Positions 15,034 to 22,532 of a DNA stretch of 64,000 bases are shown piece after piece. Each line of letters begins with the position of its first letter. Position 1 is the stretch's first letter. The notes under the pieces are model-generated. The model saw only the letters and a list, made by a program, of their open reading frames with translations. It did no database searches and was not told the DNA's origin. Location of the stretch: NCBI RefSeq assembly GCF_019891395.1, contig NZ_CP078143.1, positions 558,001 through 622,000 on the forward strand, written 5' to 3'. The position numbers and the translations under genes are program-made. The stretch comes from Nitratireductor kimnyeongensis. GTDB taxonomy: Bacteria > Pseudomonadota > Alphaproteobacteria > Rhizobiales > Rhizobiaceae.

Positions 15034-15467
15034 CAGTGCGGCTGCGTGCACACCATCTATTGTGCATGCTCACTTATGTCGGGCGGGGCTACAGCCCCGC
15101 CTTCACCGCAAATCTCGATGAAATCGTTTCGCGCCTCAATGCAGGCGAGGACCTGCTTCTCATCGAAGGACCGGACGACATTTGCCGTCCGCTCCTTGAT
15201 GGCAGCCCACACGCGCATTGCCTTAATGCGCGCGTGAACCAACGGGATACGCGAGCAGCACATGCACTTTCACACTGGCTCGGCCAAGCGATAGATCCGG
15301 GTCGCGCCATAAAGCCTGACAAAAAACTCATCGAACGAATGCGGTCGGCCTTTGCCCTTGGCAAGACCCGCCAGGCGTGTCTTGGCTGTGAATGGATCGA
15401 CTTGTGCTCGACCGTCGCCCGACAGGATTTCGAAGGCGCGCTTCTGGCGCCTGATATGCACGGATGA
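15030..15467 (+). CDS. DUF1284 protein, translationally coupled to bioY
   Basis: The 145-residue protein opens with VRLRAHHLLCMLTYVGRGYS, the hallmark of DUF1284 (RxHHxLC). Later cysteines are DDIC, AHC and a C-terminal cluster ACLGCEWIDLC (C-x2-C-x5-C). The spacing suggests an iron-sulfur or zinc site. It overlaps bioY by ATGA and so belongs to the BioR-controlled transcript. DUF1284 has no established function. The coupling suggests a link to biotin, for example redox or Fe-S support, but this is inference. Confidence 0.85.
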   Translation: MTVRLRAHHLLCMLTYVGRGYSPAFTANLDEIVSRLNAGEDLLLIEGPDDICRPLLDGSPHAHCLNARVNQRDTRAAHALSHWLGQAIDPGRAIKPDKKLIERMRSAFALGKTRQACLGCEWIDLCSTVARQDFEGALLAPDMHG

Positions 15468-15503
15468 CGTTTCAAACCGCAGGATGGACGCCGGACACTC
15501 CGC

Positions 15504-16097
15504 GTGTCAGAACCTGCACTGATGGCAAATCTTCTCTTCATCACGCATCCTGAGGTCATTGTTGACCCTACAGTCGCCGTCGAGGATTGGCGGCTAAGCA
15601 CCACCGGACGCGAACGCATGACGCGTTTTGCGGCCAGTGTTGCGGCCCAAAACATCGATACGATCTGGTCGAGCATGGAGAAGAAAGCCCTTGAAGCGGC
15701 GACCATTCTCGCAGCCAAGCGCCGCATCGATGTCAAAACGGATCCGACACTTGGAGAAAATGACCGTTCGGCGACCGGCTTCCTTCCCCCCGAAGAGTTT
15801 GAACGCGTGGCCGATGCTTTTTTTGCCCAGCCAACGAGAAGCATAAGGGGATGGGAGCGCGCTATCGATGCGCAGCACCGGATTCACGCGGCCGTACAGC
15901 GGATCAGTGCCGAAGGCGCAAGCGGAGACATTGCCGTCATCGCCCACGGCGCTGTTGGGACACTGCTTCTTTGCAAGCTGCGCGATGAGCCGATCGACCG
16001 CACCCATGACCAGCCTTTTCAGGGTCACTTTTGGTCCGCAACACTACCGGACTTGCGGATCCTGCACGGCTGGATGCCGATCGCTGAAAAAACCTGA
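15504..16097 (+). CDS. Histidine phosphatase-like protein with altered RHG motif
   Basis: The 197-residue product (GTG start at 15504; ATG 15522 is an equally possible start, neither with a strong RBS) has the phosphoglycerate-mutase fold pattern: strand LLFITHPEV, then LSTTGRERMTRFAASV, IDTIWSSMEKKALEAATILA, and IAVIAHGAVGTLLLC. The usual RHG at the first catalytic His is THP here, so the phosphate-binding Arg is replaced, while the second His (AHG) remains. It may therefore be a weak or non-phosphatase member of the family. It lies 36 bp after the DUF1284 gene on the same strand. Confidence 0.75.
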   Translation: MSEPALMANLLFITHPEVIVDPTVAVEDWRLSTTGRERMTRFAASVAAQNIDTIWSSMEKKALEAATILAAKRRIDVKTDPTLGENDRSATGFLPPEEFERVADAFFAQPTRSIRGWERAIDAQHRIHAAVQRISAEGASGDIAVIAHGAVGTLLLCKLRDEPIDRTHDQPFQGHFWSATLPDLRILHGWMPIAEKT

Positions 16098-16168
16098 CCG
16101 GTCTGTCGGAGTTTACGCCCGCCCCTCGTCCTGCGTGGAATAACCCAGGCAGAAGAAAGGGCAAGGTC

Positions 16169-16639
16169 ATGAAAGTCATACCGCATTTGTGGTTCGAAAA
16201 GGACATGGAAAGCGCTCTGCGGATCTACACGTCACTGATCCCGGGATCGAAGATCGAGAGTCTGAAAGCATTGCCGGCCGAAACCCCGAGCGGACCGGCA
16301 GGAAGCGTGAAAATCGCGAATTTCACACTTGGCAATCAGCAATACCGAGGTCTCGAAGCCGGACCGCTCGATGCGTTCAACCACAGTTTCTCGATCATCG
16401 TCGAATGCGACACCCAGGCCGAGATCGATGAGCTTTGGGCCGCGCTCGGAGAAGATGGAACGATCGAGCAATGCGGATGGCTGAAAGATCGCTGGGGGCT
16501 GAGCTGGCAGATCTTGCCGCGAAGGCTGGGCGAACTGATCAACGATCAGGATGCCGCCAAGGCGCAGCGCGTCACCGAAGCGATGCTCACGATGGTGAAG
16601 CTCGATATTGCTGCACTGGAGGCAGCAGCGAGAGGATGA
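16169..16639 (+). CDS. VOC superfamily protein (PhnB-like)
   Basis: The 156-residue protein begins MKVIPHLWFEKDMESALRIYTSLIPGSKIESL, the start of PhnB-type/3-demethylubiquinone methyltransferase-like VOC domains, and contains FNHSFSIIVECDTQAEIDELW and CGWLKDRWGLSWQILP, the conserved C-terminal strand. VOC proteins bind metals and act on varied small molecules; no reaction can be assigned. GGCAAGGTC precedes the ATG. It stands alone ahead of the cold-shock genes. Confidence 0.88.
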   Translation: MKVIPHLWFEKDMESALRIYTSLIPGSKIESLKALPAETPSGPAGSVKIANFTLGNQQYRGLEAGPLDAFNHSFSIIVECDTQAEIDELWAALGEDGTIEQCGWLKDRWGLSWQILPRRLGELINDQDAAKAQRVTEAMLTMVKLDIAALEAAARG

Positions 16640-16972
16640 TCGATATTATACCTTAGTCGAATACCACACGAAAGGTGCACCGAAAGCCACCCGAAAATCG
16701 CATTTCTGCCACTCGCGGCGATAGGCGCCATTTGCGAGAACGCCTGCGGCGGCGCGGCTCAACGGGGATGCAAAACGGCATTTCGGACAGTCTTGTAGCT
16801 ATTTCCCTTTCGTGTCATAGATTCATCCGCGCTCGGGTGATTGCAGACCCGGAGACTGGAAGCTTTATGATTTGGACGGCCCCTTTCCCCGATTTTCTTC
16901 AAACTCTCGAACCACCGCTAACCTGTGCACGTTGCGCAGACGCGACTTCTCAAAGGGAAAAGGAGTTTCCCA
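16640..16972 (+). promoter_or_regulatory. Long leader of the first cold-shock gene
   Basis: This 333-bp gene-free stretch ends in AAGGAG and the csp ATG. At 16848-16861 it carries CCCGGAGACTGGAA, repeated exactly in the second csp leader (17360-17373), with flanking similarity (TCGGG..ATT..GC before it and CCCCTTTCC after it). Long structured leaders that sense temperature are typical of cspA mRNAs. Confidence 0.6.
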
Positions 16973-17185
16973 ATGGCCCAGACAGGCACCGTTAAATTCT
17001 TCAATGCGAGCAAAGGCTTCGGCTTCATCACTCCTGATGATGGCGCGAAAGACGTGTTCGTTCACATCTCGGCTGTTGAGCGTTCCGGCATGACCACGCT
17101 CAGCGATGGTCAGAAAGTTTCCTTCGAGGTCGAGCCCGACCGCATGGGTAAGGGTCCGAAGGCAGTCAATCTGTCCGCAGCCTGA
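16973..17185 (+). CDS. Cold-shock protein (CspA family), first copy
   Basis: The 70-residue protein is a single cold-shock OB domain, an RNA chaperone: RNP1-like GFGFITPDD (residues 15-23) and RNP2-like DVFVHIS (27-33), then '[16 protein letters not shown]'. AAGGAG lies 8 nt before the ATG at 16973; the longer frame from 16925 is leader. A perfect hairpin terminator follows. It shares most residues and a leader motif with the second copy 400 bp downstream, so the pair arose by duplication. Confidence 0.95.
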   Translation: MAQTGTVKFFNASKGFGFITPDDGAKDVFVHISAVERSGMTTLSDGQKVSFEVEPDRMGKGPKAVNLSAA

Positions 17186-17214
17186 TTTCGAGACATTCTC
17201 GGATGCACATTTCG

Positions 17215-17245
17215 AGCGCGGCGTTCACTCGCCGCGCTTTTTGTT
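17215..17245 (+). terminator. Intrinsic terminator after the first csp gene
   Basis: AGCGCGGCG and CGCCGCGCT form a perfect 9-bp stem around TTCACT, followed by TTTTTG. It lies 30 bp after the stop codon. Confidence 0.9.
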
Positions 17246-17598
17246 TGCTCGTACAGATTGCAAAAGCATGGCTCTTCGCAATTCGTATTATTCACAAAAC
17301 TTTCGCTTGCCCCCCCTAAAAAAATCGAACAAGCTCCCTGCCATTCGGGCATTTGCCGGCCCGGAGACTGGAATGGCATGCCCTGGCGGGGGCTGAAATC
17401 CCCTTTCCGGGAAGTCGCGTCGAAACAATGAGGACAAACGATTTGTCCGGGCAAGAAGCCCGCACCATTGGTCCCGATGAGAGGCGCGAAGCTGACTGTT
17501 TCTTCTCCCCCAGTAAACGACCGATAAAGCCATGGGCCCAAACCCGCCAAGAGGTTGGCCCGCCGAAACCAGCATAAAGGGAGAAAGGACTCCTTCCT
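17246..17598 (+). promoter_or_regulatory. Long leader of the second cold-shock gene
   Basis: About 350 gene-free bases between the first terminator and the second csp ATG. 17360-17373 repeats the 14-mer CCCGGAGACTGGAA of the first leader, here 226 nt before the start codon instead of 112 nt. AAAGGA precedes the ATG. Confidence 0.6.
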
Positions 17599-17814
17599 AT
17601 GTCGCAGAGTGGTACCGTCAAGTTCTTCAATCAGGCCAAGGGATACGGGTTCATCACCCCGGACAATGGCGAGAAGGACGTGTTTGTTCACATTTCGGCT
17701 GTCCAGGCATCTGGGCTGCAGGGCCTGGAAGACGGACAGAAGGTTACATTCGAGACCGAGCCGGACAAGCGTGGCAAAGGTCCGAAAGCCGTCAATCTGG
17801 AAGTTGCGCCCTGA
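17599..17814 (+). CDS. Cold-shock protein (CspA family), second copy
   Basis: The 71-residue product ([24 protein letters not shown] and on) has the RNP1-like GYGFITPDN and RNP2-like DVFVHIS motifs of the cold-shock domain, plus the shared ending GPKAVNL. It differs from the first copy mainly at residues 34-42 and at the C-terminus. It has its own leader with the shared 14-mer and its own hairpins downstream, so it is transcribed separately and the two copies could respond to different conditions. Confidence 0.95.
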   Translation: MSQSGTVKFFNQAKGYGFITPDNGEKDVFVHISAVQASGLQGLEDGQKVTFETEPDKRGKGPKAVNLEVAP

Positions 17815-18393
17815 GGGGGGCGCAGCATTCCCGCAAATAGCTTTGCCGGTGTCGCGAAACAACGATTGAGGCAAAGCTCCTAGTTTGGGAGCATTTCCGG
17901 ACAATCGGTTGTCGTCGCGGTTCCGGAAATGCCCTGAGGCGCCCCGCGGCTTGCGGGGCGCAGTCTGTGTTTGCGTCAGTTTTTGGAGAGAGGCGGCGCT
18001 CCAACAGGCGTGCCGCTGACACGCGGCCTTGCCCAGCCGCGATCCAGCGCCGGCTCTCGTACCGAACATTCATTATGGCGGGAAGCAGTGTTCCCACCAT
18101 CAATGTCGGGCAACGCCAGCCCGACCCGTGCAGCCTCATCCCTCCAAGCGACGAGGCTGAAGGACGCAGGCGCGGCCGCCCTCCATCGTTCGAAGCGCCT
18201 ACACCGGAGATCCGGCAGAACGTTTGACCCTGAGTGTCCGCACCGCGACCCGCTCTTCAGGAATGTTTCATAACGGTTGAACGCAACCTGCCTGCCTCAT
18301 TCAGGTGCCATTCAGGTGCGAGAGAGTAAATCCTTTGCGAAAGCTGCGGCTCCCCCTGAAAAAACCGCAGCTCGTGTTTGAAGAGGTAAAGTC
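17815..18393. other. Gene-free stretch with two hairpins after the second csp gene
   Basis: GCATTTCCGGA (17891-17901) and TCCGGAAATGC (17922-17932) form an 11-bp stem; GCGCCCCGC and GCGGGGCGC (17939-17961) form a 9-bp stem directly after it, without a T-run. The remaining 430 bases up to the BA14K gene show no credible ORF; the BA14K promoter must lie near its right end. Confidence 0.55.
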
Positions 18394-18819
18394 ATGAAAC
18401 GCTTCCTGAAGACGGGCATCCTCACACTTGCCGTCGCAGCCACGACGCTCGGAGCGATCTCTACCGCCGACGCCGGTCATCGCCATCGTCATCGGCACAA
18501 CAACAACAACAACGACGCGCTCGCAGCCGGTGTGATTGGCCTGGCCGCAGGTGCCATTGTCGGTGGTCTCCTCTCGGAGTCGCGTCGTGACAACGATCGT
18601 GTCTACATCGACCCGCCCTATCGCCCCGATTACCAGCCTGTCTACCAATACCGGGAGCGCCCGGTATATCGCGAACGTCCGGTTCGCTATCATTCCGCGA
18701 TGGAGCCATGGTCGCGCGAATGGTTCCGCTACTGCTCCAACCGCTATCGTAGCTTCGACGGGCGTACCGGCACGTTCATGGGCTATGACGGTCAGCGCCA
18801 TTTCTGCCAGCCGCGATAA
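18394..18819 (+). CDS. BA14K-type secreted protein (second paralogue)
   Basis: The 141-residue protein has a signal peptide (MKRFLKTGILTLAVAATTLGAISTADA, cleavage after ADA), then a His/Asn-rich stretch (HRHRHRH plus five N), a hydrophobic Gly/Ala segment AAGVIGLAAGAIVGGLL, a Tyr/Pro/Arg-rich linker with YRERPVYRERPV repeats, and the BA14K C-terminus WFRYCSNRYRSFDGRTGTFMGYDGQRHFC. The His-rich stretch could bind metal. It is longer than the copy at 2852-3172 but shares the layout. A strong terminator follows. Confidence 0.88.
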   Translation: MKRFLKTGILTLAVAATTLGAISTADAGHRHRHRHNNNNNDALAAGVIGLAAGAIVGGLLSESRRDNDRVYIDPPYRPDYQPVYQYRERPVYRERPVRYHSAMEPWSREWFRYCSNRYRSFDGRTGTFMGYDGQRHFCQPR

Positions 18820-18848
18820 CATTAGGGTTCCCTGCCCCGAGTAGAAAT

Positions 18849-18876
18849 AAGGCCGGGCTCAGCCCGGCCTTTCTTC
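18849..18876 (+). terminator. Intrinsic terminator after the second BA14K gene
   Basis: AGGCCGGGC and GCCCGGCCT pair perfectly around TCA, followed by TTTCTT, 30 bp after the stop codon. Confidence 0.88.
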
Positions 18877-19045
18877 ATGAAAAGCTGGATGTGGAGATAA
18901 AGAACGCATCCCAAGGATACTCTGGAAAATGAAGGACCGGGCCTCGGACACAAGCAACGAACGCCAGACCTGGACCGCAGCCACCCGCTGAGCCAACGAT
19001 CGCCTCGCGCGAAATTCAATCTGTAGTTGATTCACGGGCGCGATG

Positions 19046-19657
19046 TCAATCAGAGCAGGAGCGCACGCAAAGGGTTTTGAAAGCCATCATGGCATGGGAA
19101 ACCCGTTCTACGACGAACTCAGGTTGCGGCTCCGGCAATACACCGATCACGCGCCTGATCTGAAGATCGCCAATCAGAAGACTGAAAAACTGTTCCGCAG
19201 CGGTCGACGGCGACAGCACATCAAGACTGCCATCCTCACATGCCTGGCGAAGCAACTGTTCAACAAGTGGCGCCACGGCGCTGCGTCCGCCGGCGGAGAT
19301 GGCGCGGCCCAATTCTCCACTCTCATCGGCAGCGGCAGCACGATTGAGAAGTACCGCTTTCTCGCCAAGAAGCATCGACAGGAGAACCGGGGCAACGTTC
19401 TCCAGACATTCCAGGGGATCTACTCCAGCCTCAATCGCTCGCTGCAGGGCCTCGCGGGTTTCCTGCGCATTCGACTCGACCATTGTTTTGAAGAGACCAT
19501 TCTTGTCGCCATACCAGCGATAGAGCGTTTCGTTTGACGCCCTCGCCTCCCTGGCAATAGCCAGCATCGAGGTTCCGCCATAGCCCCTTTCGCGCAAAAG
19601 CCGATAGGCGGCACGCTCAATCTGCGCCTGGCGTTCAACCCTCGTTTCCGCACGCAT
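19046..19657 (-). CDS. TetR-family regulator
   Basis: From ATG 19657 (GGAG 7 nt upstream) the protein is 203 residues. The N-terminal HTH is QAQIERAAYRLLRERGYGGTSMLAIAREARASNETLYRWYGDKNGLF (residues about 10-55), the classic TetR pattern; the rest is a helical ligand domain resembling TetR_C AefR-type. It is divergent from the DUF1772 gene, and the 108-bp gap holds two perfect palindromes that are likely its operators. It probably represses itself and the membrane protein. The inducer is unknown. Confidence 0.9.
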   Translation of the reverse strand: MRAETRVERQAQIERAAYRLLRERGYGGTSMLAIAREARASNETLYRWYGDKNGLFKTMVESNAQETREALQRAIEAGVDPLECLENVAPVLLSMLLGEKAVLLNRAAAADESGELGRAISAGGRSAVAPLVEQLLRQACEDGSLDVLSPSTAAEQFFSLLIGDLQIRRVIGVLPEPQPEFVVERVSHAMMAFKTLCVRSCSD

Positions 19658-19685
19658 GCATATCTCCGACTGCCTTGACACACAC

Positions 19686-19728
19686 CGTACACAAATGTAC
19701 GAAAATATAAAGTGTACAGATATGTACG
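19686..19728. promoter_or_regulatory. Two GTACA/TGTAC palindromes between TetR and DUF1772 genes
   Basis: CGTACA-CAAA-TGTACG (19686-19701) and TGTACA-GATA-TGTACG (19713-19728) have the same half-sites and 4-bp spacer, with centres 27 bp apart. A TTGACA is at 19675-19680. Two such sites between divergent genes are typical TetR operators. Confidence 0.75.
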
Positions 19729-19765
19729 ATTTTGAAGAGACATGTGCGATTTTGGAGACAAGGCG

Positions 19766-20263
19766 ATGCGCAACGTGACAACCGGCCTCTCGGTGGTTGC
19801 TATTCTTTTCTCCGGGGCGATCTTCGGGTTCTTCTATGCGTGGGTATGCTCAACCATGTGGGGCCTCGACCAGACGGACCCTCGTGTGGCGATCGAGGCC
19901 ATGCAGGCGATGAACGCCTCGGTGCGCAATGCGGTGTTCTTCCCCGCATTCTTTCTGACACCTGTTGTCCTTGCGTTGACAGCGTACATGATCTGGGTCC
20001 AGGGGCAAAAGGCTCCAGCCTTCTGGATCGCTGCAGGAGCCGCGATCTACCTGATGTTCGGCCTCATTCTTACGATGGCAGTCAACGTGCCGATGAACGA
20101 GGCGCTGGCGCTGGTTTCGGTACCGGAAGAAATTGAAGCGGCAGAAGCAATCTGGTCCGAATACTCTTCAAGATGGCAATTCTGGAACCAGACACGGACG
20201 GCCGCATCCGGCGTGGCGCTGGCGCTCGCCGGCTATGGAATTGCGCGCCTGCGCACAGACTGA
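19766..20263 (+). CDS. DUF1772 (anthrone oxygenase-like) membrane protein
   Basis: From ATG 19766 the product is 165 residues with four hydrophobic segments: VVAILFSGAIFGFFYAWVCS, AVFFPAFFLTPVVLALTAYM, FWIAAGAAIYLMFGLILTM and a C-terminal GVALALAGYGIA. 'NVPMNEAL' and 'W..WNQTRT' between segments 3 and 4 match the DUF1772 family. ACAAGG precedes the start. Members are often next to TetR regulators, as here. The enzymatic name is inherited from fungal relatives; the bacterial function is not established. Confidence 0.85.
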   Translation: MRNVTTGLSVVAILFSGAIFGFFYAWVCSTMWGLDQTDPRVAIEAMQAMNASVRNAVFFPAFFLTPVVLALTAYMIWVQGQKAPAFWIAAGAAIYLMFGLILTMAVNVPMNEALALVSVPEEIEAAEAIWSEYSSRWQFWNQTRTAASGVALALAGYGIARLRTD

Positions 20264-20271
20264 ACGCGAAA

Positions 20272-20913
20272 CTATACGAGAAATGGGTTCGAGCGCCGTT
20301 CGTCGCCGAAGCGTCCACCGGGTCCGTGACCACACAGAAAGCCGATGTCATCGCCCAGCGGCAGAAGCTTTTCCCTGATCGAGCGGATCAAGGCATCATG
20401 ATCGCCGCCCGGCAGGTCGGTGCGGCCCACGGAGCCGTTGAAAAGCACATCGCCCACATGGGCGAACCGGGCCTTGCGATTGAAGAACACGACATGCCCC
20501 GGCGCATGGCCCGGGCAATGAAAAACCTCGAACTCGTGCTCACCGAAGGAGACCGTTTCGCCCTCGCTCAGATAGCGGTCTGGTGTGACGTTGCGAACGG
20601 ATTGATCGAGGCCGAACATGCGCGCCTGGTTTTCAAGATTGGCCAAAAGCTCCCGGTCGTCCTCGTGCGACCCGATCAGCGGCACGCCAAGCGCCTCCTT
20701 GAGATCCATCGCGCCACCCGCATGATCGATATGACCATGGGTCAGCCAGATTGCCTCAACAGCGATACCATTGTCCTCAATGGCCCCGCGGATACGCTCC
20801 ACCTCGCCGCCAGGGTCGACGACAACACCGCATTTGAGCTCTTCATCGAAAAGAATGGTGCAGTTCTGTTGAAATGGCGTCACGGGAATGACGCCGGCAC
20901 GGAGATTGCCCAC
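20272..20913 (-). CDS. MBL-fold hydrolase (glyoxalase II-like)
   Basis: The likely start is GTG at 20913, preceded by AGGAGG at 5 nt; the ATG at 20967 lies inside the upstream terminator. The 213-residue protein starts GNLRAGVIPVTPFQQNCTILFD and has the metal motif THGHIDHAGG (residues about 56-65), FHCPGHAPGHV, GDVLFNGSVGRTDLPGGD and CGHGP, the typical compact GloB-like set of metal ligands for a dinuclear zinc/iron site. Substrate is probably a thioester or related small molecule. It is convergent with the DUF1772 gene, 8 bp apart. Confidence 0.9.
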   Translation of the reverse strand: MGNLRAGVIPVTPFQQNCTILFDEELKCGVVVDPGGEVERIRGAIEDNGIAVEAIWLTHGHIDHAGGAMDLKEALGVPLIGSHEDDRELLANLENQARMFGLDQSVRNVTPDRYLSEGETVSFGEHEFEVFHCPGHAPGHVVFFNRKARFAHVGDVLFNGSVGRTDLPGGDHDALIRSIREKLLPLGDDIGFLCGHGPGGRFGDERRSNPFLV

Positions 20914-20956
20914 GAAGCCCTCCTGATCACGCCCCAAAAACACGGGGCCGAAACGC

Positions 20957-20988
20957 GAAACGGGCAACCACCCCCGGCTGCCCGTTTC
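20957..20988 (-). terminator. Terminator after the glycine-rich protein gene
   Basis: GAAACGGGCA and TGCCCGTTTC form a perfect 10-bp stem with a 12-nt loop between the glycine-rich gene and the MBL gene. It is symmetrical but lacks a long T-run. Confidence 0.65.
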
Positions 20989-21004
20989 AGAGAATTGATG
21001 AAGA

Positions 21005-21280
21005 TCAGCTCTTGTTCATGGCGCCCATAACGGCACCGACAATGCCGGTAAGCACACCGCCACCGACAGCGCCGCCAACAGCATCACCAAGCAGGCCGCC
21101 CAGCGCACCGGCATCGCCGCCCATGCTCGATAGCAGAGCGCCACCACCGACACCGCCGATGATACCGCTCAGTATCTTGGCACCGTGACCCATCGCGGCC
21201 TTCTTAACGACAGAGCCAATCGCCTCGCCGCCAAGAACACCAGTCACAGCCTGCACAATAATAGGAAGTAGAGCTTCCAT
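21005..21280 (-). CDS. Glycine-rich small protein
   Basis: The 91-residue product (MEALLPIIVQAVTGVLGGEA and on) has no charged signal peptide. It contains dense GxxxG/GG patterns (SGIIGGVGGGALLSSMGGD, GALGGLLGDAVGGAVGGGVLTGIVGAVMGAM) in an otherwise hydrophobic sequence, resembling glycine-zipper membrane proteins, with KK and HG turns in between. AGGGACC lies before the ATG, and a terminator follows. No family is recognised; a small membrane-associated or self-associating protein is likely. Confidence 0.65.
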   Translation of the reverse strand: MEALLPIIVQAVTGVLGGEAIGSVVKKAAMGHGAKILSGIIGGVGGGALLSSMGGDAGALGGLLGDAVGGAVGGGVLTGIVGAVMGAMNKS

Positions 21281-21400
21281 GTCCGGTCCCTCTCAAAAAA
21301 CCGACCTCCCAGGGCCGGCGCGCACATGAAAGCGCGATTCCGGCCCATGTCAAACAGAAGGCTGTGAATATTTGGAGAGGTAACTTGCGGTTGCGGCTAC

Positions 21401-22294
21401 TTATTGCGCCGCCACGCGCAGTTCCGGACGCACTTCGTTGGCATAGTCATTCATCAGCAAACGCGTGATTTCGCCGACTTCGAAGCGGTAAGGGCCAATC
21501 TCGGAAACAGGCGTGACCTCGGCGGCAGTACCGCAAAGGAAGCACTGTTCAAAACCTTCCAACTCTTCCGGCATAATCGCACGCTCAACCACTTCGAGGC
21601 CACGGCGGCGGGCAAGATCGATCACCGTGCGACGGGTGATTCCATCAAGAAAGCAGTCCGGCTTCGGCGTATGCAGGACGCCGTCCTTGACGAAGAAGAT
21701 GTTTGCACCGGTCGCTTCCGCGACCTGACCACGCCAATCCAGCATCATCGCGTCGGCATATCCTTTGGCCTCCGCCGCATGCTTGGAAAGCGTGCAGATC
21801 ATGTAGAGGCCGGCAGCCTTGGATTTGGACGGGGCCGTGCGAGGATCCGGGCGACGATACTCGGCCATATCAAGACGAATGCCCTTAAGCCGCTGCTCCG
21901 GGTCAAAATAGCTCGGCCACTGCCAGATCGCGATAGCGAGATTGATGCGGTTGTTCTGCGCCGACACGCCCATCAATTCGCTTCCGCGCCACGCAATCGG
22001 GCGAACATAGGCGTCGGCAAAGCCCTGCCGCGCCAAAAGCTCTCGGCAGGCATCATCGATTTCCTGCACCGACCAGGGGATGGTGAAGCCCAGAATGCGA
22101 GCGGATTCATGCAGGCGCTCGGTGTGTTCAGTAAGCTTGAAGATCTCGCCACCGTAAGCCCGTTCACCCTCGAACACGGCGCTTGCATAGTGCAGGCCAT
22201 GGGACAATACGTGAATCTTTGCGTCTGCCCATTTGACGAATTCACCATTGAGCCAGATAAAGCCCTCGAGCTGATCAAAAGGAACCGCTGCCAT
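21401..22294 (-). CDS. ilvE: Branched-chain amino acid aminotransferase
   Basis: IlvE performs the last step of Val/Leu/Ile synthesis by PLP-dependent transamination. The 297-residue class IV aminotransferase has HVLSHGLHYASAVFEGERAYGG near the N-terminus, the PLP-lysine region SKSKAAGLYM (about 159-168), EATGANIFFV, LDGITRRTVIDLA and the phosphate-contacting FLCGTAAEVTPV. Length fits the bacterial family. GGGAGAGG lies before the ATG, and a 7-bp inverted repeat CCGGTTC/GAACCGG (22308-22330) sits just upstream of it in the leader. It is divergent from the petP-like gene. Confidence 0.95.
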   Translation of the reverse strand: MAAVPFDQLEGFIWLNGEFVKWADAKIHVLSHGLHYASAVFEGERAYGGEIFKLTEHTERLHESARILGFTIPWSVQEIDDACRELLARQGFADAYVRPIAWRGSELMGVSAQNNRINLAIAIWQWPSYFDPEQRLKGIRLDMAEYRRPDPRTAPSKSKAAGLYMICTLSKHAAEAKGYADAMMLDWRGQVAEATGANIFFVKDGVLHTPKPDCFLDGITRRTVIDLARRRGLEVVERAIMPEELEGFEQCFLCGTAAEVTPVSEIGPYRFEVGEITRLLMNDYANEVRPELRVAAQ

Positions 22295-22462
22295 GTAACC
22301 TCTCCCGCCGGTTCGTTTCCGTGGAACCGGACAAATCGAAAATACCGCCGTCGCAGACTACGCGTTGCCAAAGGGAAATTGAAGGATGTTCCGAAAAATG
22401 GCCTTCAGGATACCTTTTTGTTCGCATCAGGACGAAAACATTGTCAAAAATTACCACGCCTT

Positions 22463-22493
22463 GAAATTATGTCAATAAGGCTGACATAATTTC
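22463..22493 (+). promoter_or_regulatory. Perfect 12-bp inverted repeat over the petP-like promoter
   Basis: GAAATTATGTCA (22463-22474) and TGACATAATTTC (22482-22493) are exact inverted repeats separated by 7 bp. TTGAAA (22461-22466), an 18-bp spacer and CATAAT (22485-22490) form a plausible promoter wholly inside the palindrome, 40 bp before the MarR ATG. This is expected of an autorepressing MarR-family dimer. Confidence 0.7.
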
Positions 22494-22532
22494 TTCATTA
22501 ATCGTCGAAACGACCGGAAGCAGCTAGAGAGC

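Noticed and set aside
20173..21030. Plus-strand ORF opposite the MBL hydrolase
   Set aside because: Antisense to a gene with full catalytic motifs; no start signal.
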